The translations under genes were made by a program, and so were the position numbers. The notes under the pieces are model-generated. The model made no database searches. It saw only the letters and a list, made by a program, of their open reading frames with translations, and was not told the origin of the DNA. Shown here piece by piece: positions 47,413 through 55,328 of a DNA stretch of 64,000 bases. Position 1 is the first letter of the stretch, and each line of letters starts with the position of its first letter. The stretch covers positions 1 through 64,000 of the forward strand of contig CAKPNF010000001.1 of NCBI GenBank assembly GCA_934168305.1, read 5' to 3'. The DNA is from an uncultured Clostridia bacterium (GTDB lineage Bacteria; Bacillota; Clostridia; TANB77; CAG-508).

Positions 47413-50400
47413 ATGCCTAACTGGACAAAAGAACAAAAACAAGCAATATATGAAAAAAATTCAAATCTATTAGTAGCTGCAGCAGCTGGAAGCCGGAAAA
47501 ACAGCTGTATTAGTAGAAAGAATTATAAATAAAGCAATAAATGAAAATATTGATATAGACAAATTGTTAGTTGTAACATTCACAAATGCAGCTGCATCAG
47601 AAATGAGAGAAAGAGTGTTAGATGCAATATACAAAAAATTAGATGAAGACCCAGAAAATGAAAACTTGCAAAGACAGATAACATTGTTAAATATGGCAAG
47701 TATTTGCACAATAGATTCATTTTGTTTAGACGTTGTAAAAAATAACTTTTATGAACTAGATAATATTTCACCAAATTTTAGAATTGCAGATACACCAGAA
47801 ATAGAATTATTAAAACAAGAAATATTAGATGAATTATTTGAAAATAAATATCTTTCGGAAGATAAAGATTTTACAAAATTAGTAAATACATATACCAGTT
47901 ATAGAGATGACACACCTCTAAAAGACCTAATTTTGAGCATTTATAGTTATATAAGTTCAAGCCCATATCCATTAAAATGGCTAAATGAAAAAATAGAAAT
48001 GTTCAATATAAAAGATGAATTAGAAAAAGATTTTAGCCAAAGCCCATGGGGAAAAGTATTACTAGAAGAAATGCAGGAAGAGCTAATAGATGACATAGCA
48101 ATTCTTACAGATAGCATAGAAGGATTAGAATACGAAACAGATTTAGAAGAATTTAAACAAACAATAGAATCAGATATAAAACAATTAACAATATTAAAGG
48201 AAAATTTGAATAATTGGGACAAAGCCTATGAGATAGCACAAAATATAAAATTCATAACATGGCCAAGAAAAAAAATAGAATCAGAAATAAAAGATGAAAT
48301 TAAAAAAATAAGAGATAATGTAAAAAAGAAATTCAGCAAAAAAGTAGATAAAATATTTGTATCAGATTCAAAACAGTCAAACCAAGATATATATGATATG
48401 TATAGTATTTTAAAAAAATTAGAAAATTTAATTATAGAATTTGATGAAATATTTTCAAAAAAGAAAAGAGACAAAAATATAGTAGATTTTACTGACATAG
48501 AACATTTTGCATTAAACATTTTAGTAAAAGAAGTAAAAAAGACAAATAATGAAAAAGGTGAAGTTCAAGAAGAAATAATAAAAACAGAAGTTGCAAAAAA
48601 ATACACAGAAAAATTTGAAGAAATAGCAATAGATGAATATCAAGACAGTAACCTAGTACAAGAATTCATATTATCATCAATATCAAGAGGAAACAACATG
48701 TTTATGGTTGGAGACGTAAAACAAAGTATTTACAGATTCAGGCAAGCCATGCCAAAGCTATTTTTAGATAAATATGCAAAATTTGAGACAGTTGGGACGG
48801 ACACAAAATGTCTCATAAATATGTCGAACAATGTCGAAAAACAAAATTCGACAGAAAATGACTTGAAAAGTGAGACAAATTCAGACCGTCCCAACTGTCT
48901 CACTGGAAGGAAAATTCAGCTGTTTAAGAATTTTAGAAGTAGAGACAATGTGCTTGATTTTACAAATTTAATTTTTAAAGATATTATGAGCAAAAGCTTA
49001 GGAGAAGTTGATTATAACGAAGATGAGTATTTAAACTTTGGTGCTGAGGATTATAAAAAAATTAATCAGAGTTTAAAAACAGAAATTGATATAATTGATG
49101 TTAAACCAGAGGATACACAAAATAATGAAGAGGATATGTCTAAAGATATATATTTAGAAAAAACTGATGAATCTGAGGAAGAATTGGAACATTTAGAGAA
49201 TATTGAAATAGAGGCTAAATATGTTGCAAACAAAATAAAAAGTTTAATAGACAGTAAATATCAAATTTATGATAGAAAAAAAGAGACATTTAGAAATATA
49301 ACATATAAAGATATAGCAATTTTGCTAAGGTCCACAAAAGACAAGGCAAGTATATATGAACAAGAATTAATAAAACTTGATATGCCTGTATTCGCAGATA
49401 GTAATCAAGAATATTTAGACTCAATAGAAATTCAAACAATTATGAGTTTGCTAAAAATAATAGACAATCCTATGCAAGACATTCCACTTGTAACAGTTTT
49501 GAGGTCAAACATAGGCAAATTTACAGATAACGAACTTGTAGAAATTCGTTTATCAGACAAATTTGATAATTTCTATAATTGTATGCAAAAAGCAAAAGTT
49601 AATGTTGATGCACAATTAAAAGAAAAAATAGAAAAATTTCTAAATCAGATTAATACATGGAGAAAAGAACAGGAATATCTAGCACTAGATGAATTGATTT
49701 GGAAAATTTATTCAGACACAGGCTATTATAATTACGTTGGGCTAATGCCAAATGGAAACTTAAGACAAGCAAATTTAAAAATGTTATTTGAAAGAGCTAA
49801 AAAATATGAAACAGCAAGCTTTAAAGGATTATACAATTTTATAAACTTTATTGAAAAACTAAAAATCAATTCAGGGGATTTAAGCTCAGCAAAAATAATA
49901 GGTGAAAATGATGATGTTATTAGAATAATGAGTATTCACAAGAGTAAAGGACTTGAATTTCCAATTGTGTTTTTGGTAAATACAAATAAACAATTCAACG
50001 AACAAGATATCAAAAAAAATCCGGTATTATTGCATCAAGAACTAGGAATAGGAGCTAAATATATAAATTACAATGCACAGGTTCAATATGATACATTAAC
50101 AAGAGAAGCAATAAAAAATGTAATTAGAAATGAAAATATATCAGAAGAAATGAGAATTTTATATGTTGCATTAACAAGAGCAAAGGAAAAATTAATAATA
50201 ACAGGAATTTCAAATGATTATTCAAAACAATTAGAGGACATTGAACAACAAAAAAATATTTATGCTAAAAAAGACGGAAAAATAAATCCTATTTTAGTAA
50301 AAAAATATAAATCATATTTAGATTGGATATTATTAGTATATTTATATGAAAAGACAAACACAGAAGATTTGCTCGAATTAAACAGAATTAAGCCAAATAG

Positions 50401-51229
50401 TATTTTAGGAAATAAACAGGAAAATAACAAACAAGAAAATACCTCACAAAAAATAATATCAATATTAAATAAAAAAGAGATTAGCAAAAACGATATAAAT
50501 TATGTTAAAGAACAAATTGAATATGAGTATCCAAATAGATTTGCTGTGGACATTCCAACAAAGAGCTCAGTTACAAAAATTAAGCAAATGAAGCAAAAAC
50601 AGATTGGGATTGATTTTGAAGGTTTGGAAAAAATAGAAGAAACAAATAATGAAAAAGATATAACTTTTGATAAACCTAAATTTATGCAAGAAGAAAAAAA
50701 GATAAAAATAACATCAGCACAAAAAGGAACATTGATACATCTATGTATGCAAAAATTAAATCCTAAAGAAGAATATAATTTACAAAAAATCAAAGAATTA
50801 ATACAAAATTTACAATTAAAACAAATTATAACAGAAAAAGAAGCAGAAACAATAAATCCATATAAAATACTAGAATTTACACAATCTAATATATGGAATG
50901 AATTAAAAAATGCAAAAGTAATTTATCAAGAAAAACCTTTTTATATAAACATTCCTGTAAAAGAGTTTTATGACGAAGATGTAGAAGAAAATATTCTGGT
51001 ACAAGGTATTATAGATTTATATTATATCAACAAAAACGATGAGGTAATATTGTTGGATTACAAAACTGATTATGTTGAAAAAGGAAAAGAAAATGAACTT
51101 ATACAAAAGTATAGAAAACAGTTAGAATTATATAAACAAGCCTTAGAGCAAGCACTAGAAAAAAAAGTAAAAAGAGTATATATATATTCAGTTTACTTAG
51201 GAAAAGAAATAGAAGTAAAACATATATAA
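47413..51229 (+). CDS. addA: ATP-dependent helicase/nuclease subunit A, with +1 frameshift and in-frame palindromic insertion
   Basis: About 1271 residues when the extra C at 47494 is skipped. UvrD-type helicase: Walker A AAAAGSGKTAVLVERI (about 22-37, containing the shift), DEYQDSN (Walker B), GDVKQSIYRFR, and MSIHKSKGLEFPIVF and YVALTRAKEKL toward the middle. A C-terminal RecB-like nuclease is marked by GIIDLYY and VILLDYKTD. AddA works with AddB to process double-strand breaks. No addB is seen in the window, though it is usually adjacent. Residues about 457-497 (TVGTDTKCLINMSNN...DRPNCLTG) are encoded by a palindromic repeat, between LFLDKYAKFE and RKIQLFKNFRSR; other AddA proteins are direct here. 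Start at 47413 follows AAAGGAGAATAAAAGTTA. A frame starting near 47564 would lack the Walker A site and so could not hydrolyse ATP. Confidence 0.9.
47494..47497 (+). other. +1 frameshift site C-GGA within the Walker A motif of addA
   Basis: GCA GCT GGA AGC, extra C at 47494, GGA AAA ACA GCT GTA. The shifted reading gives AAAGSGKTAV, the exact P-loop. Without it the frame stops soon after. Confidence 0.9.
48784..48902. repeat. Full palindromic element (two half-units head to head) inside addA
   Basis: TGAGACAGTTGGGACGG at 48784-48800 is the exact inverted copy of 48886-48902. Nested inside are TGTCTCA/TGAGACA and ATGTCGAA/TTCGACA pairs. It reads through in frame without a stop and adds about 40 residues. 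Half-units of the same family lie at 27770-27814 and 34162-34207. The arrangement resembles the palindromic elements that insert in-frame in Rickettsia genes; homology is not claimed. Confidence 0.88.
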
Positions 51230-51236
51230 ATTTAAA

Positions 51237-51275
51237 AAGTGAATCATTTTAGTAAAAACAGAATGATTCACTTTT
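51237..51275. terminator. Bidirectional terminator between addA and the minus-strand gene
   Basis: AAAGTGAATCATT at 51237-51249 pairs with AATGATTCACTTTT at 51262-51275, with T or A runs on both sides. Confidence 0.8.
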
Positions 51276-51279
51276 ATCA

Positions 51280-51714
51280 TTATAAATATTTTTTTAGAGT
51301 TTCAACACTATCTTCTTGCATAACAACAAAATCATTTAAAATATTTTTAACATCTTGTGCAGCATCATGGTTTTGGTTTAATAAACGACGACCTTCAATA
51401 ATTCCCATATTTGTACCTTGCATTAATAATTCAGACAATTTTGATGTAGTATCATCAGTCATAGTTTTCATTTGAATGCCATACCATGTCATCATTTTAT
51501 TCATTGCATTTGTTTTATGTGGTTCTTTATCACTGTAATTTGAATATAATTGATTAACTCTTTCAGAAATATCTCTATATTTAGAATATTCGCCATCCAA
51601 AACTTCCTTAAATCTGCTATCATTTACTTTTTCTGATACAAATGATATTGCATCCATACCCATTGTACTACCCTTATTAATTTCATCTAAAATATTTAAA
51701 TTTTGATTTTCCAT
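51280..51714 (-). CDS. Helical protein of unknown function, four-helix-bundle type (144 aa)
   Basis: Four amphipathic helices, Met-rich (MGMDAISFVSEK, NAMNKMMTWYGIQMKTM, LLMQGTNMGIIEGRRLLNQ). The size and pattern resemble ferritin-like/DUF2383-style bundles, but no complete metal site is clear. The start is the ATG at 51712-51714, 6 bases after GGAG; an in-frame ATG at 51742-51744 lies before the ribosome site. Single gene, convergent with addA. Confidence 0.7.
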   Translation of the reverse strand: MENQNLNILDEINKGSTMGMDAISFVSEKVNDSRFKEVLDGEYSKYRDISERVNQLYSNYSDKEPHKTNAMNKMMTWYGIQMKTMTDDTTSKLSELLMQGTNMGIIEGRRLLNQNHDAAQDVKNILNDFVVMQEDSVETLKKYL

Positions 51715-51869
51715 ACTAAACTCCAATCCTGGTAAAGTTACCATTTTTTATTTATAGTTTTATTATGTACAAAAAACAAAAAAATATCATGAAATTCTTG
51801 ATTTTTGACATTATGTATAGTAAAATATATAAATATAATTAACATGGAAAATAAAAGGAGAAATTTGTT

Positions 51870-52337
51870 ATGGATAGAATGAAAACACTATTAAAATATG
51901 CATTATGGATTATATTATTTTACATATTTTCAAATTTAATGATATATTTAAATTTAGAAACAACATATCAGAATATAGGAAGAAAAGACAATTTAGAGCA
52001 GGTAACAATATATCAAGCTCAAGCAACAAAAGTAAATGGTAGAATAAAAGGAACAATATATAATAATGAGAAAAATAAAATAACAAATAAATATTTAAGA
52101 ATAGATTTATATTCAGAAAGAGGTAATTTTTTAGGTAGTAAATATATAGATATTTCTAATATGAGAGATAACGAAACAAAAGAATTAGAAGTTTATTTTA
52201 AGGTTCAGGATGTAGATTATTATGAAATGAAATTTACAGATGAGAAAGAAGAAGGAGAACTTCCAGAGATGTTAAAGGATTTGACAAGAGAACAAGTCGT
52301 ATGGGGAACATTTTTAACATTTTTGATTTTATGGTAA
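51870..52337 (+). CDS. Membrane-anchored protein with FxLYD-like domain
   Basis: 155 residues. N-terminal helix at about 8-27 and a hydrophobic end (VVWGTFLTFLILW). The middle (VNGRIKGTIYNNEKNKITNKYLRIDLYSERGNFLGSKYIDI) has the beta pattern of FxLYD domains. Start at 51870 follows AAAAGGAGAAATTTGTT. A terminator follows. Role unknown. Confidence 0.7.
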   Translation: MDRMKTLLKYALWIILFYIFSNLMIYLNLETTYQNIGRKDNLEQVTIYQAQATKVNGRIKGTIYNNEKNKITNKYLRIDLYSERGNFLGSKYIDISNMRDNETKELEVYFKVQDVDYYEMKFTDEKEEGELPEMLKDLTREQVVWGTFLTFLILW

Positions 52338-52348
52338 TATTATTAGTA

Positions 52349-52381
52349 GTCAAAAGGAACACACCTTTTGACGTTTTTTTT
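52349..52381 (+). terminator. Rho-independent terminator
   Basis: GTCAAAAGG at 52349-52357 pairs with CCTTTTGAC at 52364-52372, followed by eight T. Confidence 0.9.
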
Positions 52382-52410
52382 GTCAAAAAATTATGATTAC
52401 TATTCTGACA

Positions 52411-52454
52411 AGGTTACAGAATTTGTTACAAAAAATGTAACAAAAATGTAACAA
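52411..52454 (+). promoter_or_regulatory. Iterated 11-bp operator-like repeats upstream of nrdD
   Basis: GGTTACA, TTGTTAC (52423-52429), GTAACAA (52437-52443) and GTAACAA (52448-52454) are spaced at about one helix turn; the middle two form an inverted pair. This looks like a cooperative binding site, but it does not match the NrdR box. Confidence 0.45.
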
Positions 52455-52513
52455 AAGAAAAAAACTTAGAGCCAAGCCGACAAAAAAACAAAAAAAAATC
52501 TTTTTTATAAAAA

Positions 52514-52527
52514 GTTGCAATTGCAAC
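52514..52527. promoter_or_regulatory. Perfect 14-bp palindrome upstream of nrdD
   Basis: GTTGCAATTGCAAC. It lies 59 bases before the first ATG of nrdD, close to where a promoter is expected, and could be a repressor site. Confidence 0.4.
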
Positions 52528-52586
52528 AGAAAAAGAAGCCGGATGATATATAATAAGTTCATACTTAAACAAGGGAGGATATGGAA

Positions 52587-54746
52587 ATGAAAATCATAAA
52601 AAGAGATGGAACAATAGTTGATTATAATCCTGAAAAAATTAAAATAGCAATTCAAAAGGCAAATTCAGAAGTATCAAAAAAATACAAAGTAACAGATGAC
52701 CAAATTCAAGAAATAATAAATTATATTGAAGAATTGCACAAATCAAGAATTCTAGTAGAAGATATACAGGATATTATAGAAGAAAAATTAATGGAAATCG
52801 GAAAATACGAATTAGCAAAAGTATACATTACATATCGTTATAAACGAGCTTTAGTAAGGAAGGCAAACACGACAGATCAATCTATTAAAGAATTAATAGA
52901 AGGAGAAAGCGAATACTGGAACAACGAAAATTCCAACAAAAATGCAACAGTAGTAACAACACAAAGAGACTATTTAGCAGGAATAACAAGTACAGATATA
53001 ACAAGAAGATTTTTACTACCAGAAGATATAGTAAAAGCACATGACGAAGGAATAATTCATTTCCACGATGCAGATTATTTTGCACAAAATGCATTACATA
53101 ACTGTGATTTAATTGACTTAGAAGATATGTTACAAAATGGAACAAATATAAATGGAGTCATGATTGAAAAACCACATAGATTTTTAACAGCAATGACAAT
53201 TGCTACACAAATAATAACTGCAGTAACATCAAGCCAATATGGTGGAGCAACAGTAACAATGACACATTTAGCACCATTTGTAAGAGATAGCTATAAAGCA
53301 TATCTAAAAAAATATCAAGACAGAAAATTATCAGCTGAATTATGCGAAAAATTTGCAAAAGAAGATTTAGCAAGAGAAGTACAAGACGGTGTACAAACAT
53401 TCCAATATCAAATTAATTCTATGACAACAACAAACGGACAATCTCCATTTTTAAGTGTATGCTTCTATTTAGGAGAAACAGAGGAATATAAAGAAGAATT
53501 ATCAATGATAATTGAAGAGTTTTTAAAACAAAGAATAAAAGGAATGAAAAATGAAAAAGGAGTATATGTTACTCCAGCATTTCCAAAACTACTATATGTT
53601 TTAGAAGAAGACAATATACATGAAAACAGCAAATACTGGTATTTAACAGAATTAGCAGCAAAGTGTACAGCAAAAAGAATGGTACCTGATTACATTTCAG
53701 AAAAGAAAATGTTAGAACTAAAAAAAGATAAGAATGGTAATGGAAACTGCTATCCATGTATGGGATGTCGTTCATTCTTAACACCATATGTTGATCCAAA
53801 AACAAACAAACCTAAATATTATGGAAGATTTAATCAAGGTGTTGTAACTATTAACTTAGTAGACGTTGCATTAACATCTGGAAAAGATTTTGATAAATTC
53901 TGGGATATTTATGAGGAAAGATTAGAATTATGCCATAGAGCATTACAAGCAAGACATGAAAGACTAAGCAAAGCAACAAGTGATGTTGCACCAATTCTTT
54001 GGCAACATGGTGCATTAGCAAGATTACCAAAGGGAGCAAGTATACATGACTTATTACATGGTGGATATTCAACAATTTCTTTAGGTTATGCAGGATTATA
54101 TGAATGTGTAAAATATATGACAGGACATAGTCATACAGATAACGGAGAAGGAAAAGAATTTGCAGTTAAAGTAATGAAAAAACTAAACGAAAAATGTAAT
54201 GAATGGAAAGAAAAAGAAAACATGGATTACAGTGTTTATGGAACACCAATAGAATCTACAACATATAAATTTGCAAAATGTCTAAAAAATAGATTTGGTG
54301 TAATTAAAGGAATAACAGATAGAGACTATATTACAAATTCTTATCATGTTCCTGTATTTGAAGAAATAGATGCATTTTCAAAATTGAAATTAGAAAGTGA
54401 GTTCCAAGAATTAAGCCCAGGAGGAGCTATATCTTATGTTGAAACACCAAATTTACAAAACAATTTAGAAGTAGTTATCCAAATAATAAAATTTATATAT
54501 GACAATATTATGTATGCAGAATTAAATACAAAATCAGATTATTGCCAAAAATGTGGATATGACGGTGAAATATTAATCGATGATAATTTGGAATGGTATT
54601 GCCCAAATTGTGGAAACAGAGACCATAACACATTGAATGTAGCAAGAAGAACATGTGGATATATAGGAAGTAATTTCTGGAACAAAGGAAGAACACAAGA
54701 AATAAAAGAAAGAGTTCTACACATTGACAATAAAGATGATGAATAA
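52587..54746 (+). CDS. nrdD: Anaerobic ribonucleoside-triphosphate reductase
   Basis: 719 residues. An ATP-cone regulatory domain comes first (IKRDGTIVDYNPEKIKIAIQKAN). The catalytic barrel has IHFHDADY, GGATVTMTHLAPF and MVPDYISEKK. A zinc site CQKCGYDG...CPNCGN lies near the end, and the glycyl radical is in RRTCGYIGSNFW (about 688-699). The enzyme makes deoxynucleotides from NTPs without oxygen. Start at 52587 is chosen because GGAGG is only two bases from the ATG at 52581. It is followed by its activase. Confidence 0.95.
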   Translation: MKIIKRDGTIVDYNPEKIKIAIQKANSEVSKKYKVTDDQIQEIINYIEELHKSRILVEDIQDIIEEKLMEIGKYELAKVYITYRYKRALVRKANTTDQSIKELIEGESEYWNNENSNKNATVVTTQRDYLAGITSTDITRRFLLPEDIVKAHDEGIIHFHDADYFAQNALHNCDLIDLEDMLQNGTNINGVMIEKPHRFLTAMTIATQIITAVTSSQYGGATVTMTHLAPFVRDSYKAYLKKYQDRKLSAELCEKFAKEDLAREVQDGVQTFQYQINSMTTTNGQSPFLSVCFYLGETEEYKEELSMIIEEFLKQRIKGMKNEKGVYVTPAFPKLLYVLEEDNIHENSKYWYLTELAAKCTAKRMVPDYISEKKMLELKKDKNGNGNCYPCMGCRSFLTPYVDPKTNKPKYYGRFNQGVVTINLVDVALTSGKDFDKFWDIYEERLELCHRALQARHERLSKATSDVAPILWQHGALARLPKGASIHDLLHGGYSTISLGYAGLYECVKYMTGHSHTDNGEGKEFAVKVMKKLNEKCNEWKEKENMDYSVYGTPIESTTYKFAKCLKNRFGVIKGITDRDYITNSYHVPVFEEIDAFSKLKLESEFQELSPGGAISYVETPNLQNNLEVVIQIIKFIYDNIMYAELNTKSDYCQKCGYDGEILIDDNLEWYCPNCGNRDHNTLNVARRTCGYIGSNFWNKGRTQEIKERVLHIDNKDDE

Positions 54747-54761
54747 AGAAGGATGATATAA

Positions 54762-55256
54762 ATGGGATATAATAAAATTAGAAAAATGGATATATCAGAT
54801 GGACCAGGAGTTAGAGTATCAATATTTATGCAGGGATGTGCATTTAACTGCAAAAATTGTTTCAATCCAGAAACGCATGATTTTAAAGGTGGAAAAGAAT
54901 TTACAGATGCAACAATAGATAGAATACTAGAATTATCAGACAATGATAATATTGAAGGGCTATCAATTTTAGGTGGAGAACCAATGCATCCCCAAAACAT
55001 TGAAAATACTACAAAATTGGCAAAAGCATTTAAAGAAAAATATCCTAACAAAAATATTTGGGCATGGTCAGGTTTTAAATTTGATAAAGATTTAAAAGAC
55101 AAAGAAGTTACTAAATATTTAGATGTTTTAGTTGATGGTCAATATGTAGATGAATTACATAATCCTACACTAAAGTGGAAAGGTTCTTCAAATCAAAGAG
55201 TTATTGATGTTCAAAAAAGTTTAAAACAAAATCAAGTTGTATTATTTGAAAATTAA
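54762..55256 (+). CDS. nrdG: Anaerobic ribonucleotide reductase activating protein
   Basis: 164 residues. Radical SAM protein with CAFNCKNC (CxxxCxxC binding a 4Fe-4S cluster), GLSILGGEPMHPQN and ANIWAWSGF-like NIWAWSGF. It makes the glycyl radical on NrdD. It begins 15 bases after nrdD and a terminator follows. Confidence 0.95.
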   Translation: MGYNKIRKMDISDGPGVRVSIFMQGCAFNCKNCFNPETHDFKGGKEFTDATIDRILELSDNDNIEGLSILGGEPMHPQNIENTTKLAKAFKEKYPNKNIWAWSGFKFDKDLKDKEVTKYLDVLVDGQYVDELHNPTLKWKGSSNQRVIDVQKSLKQNQVVLFEN

Positions 55257-55268
55257 TGTATATACTAT

Positions 55269-55304
55269 AAAAAGGTTGAAAAATTATAATTTTTCAACCT
55301 TTTA
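55269..55304 (+). terminator. Rho-independent terminator after nrdG
   Basis: AAAAGGTTGAAAAATT pairs with AATTTTTCAACCTTTT; the T run is part of the 3' arm. Confidence 0.75.
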
Positions 55305-55328
55305 AAAAGAGAGGAATGTGATTTTTAA

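Noticed and set aside
52423..52443. Rex redox-sensor site before nrdD
   Set aside because: TTGTTAC-N7-GTAACAA differs from the usual TTGTTAA-N4-TTAACAA in bases and spacing.
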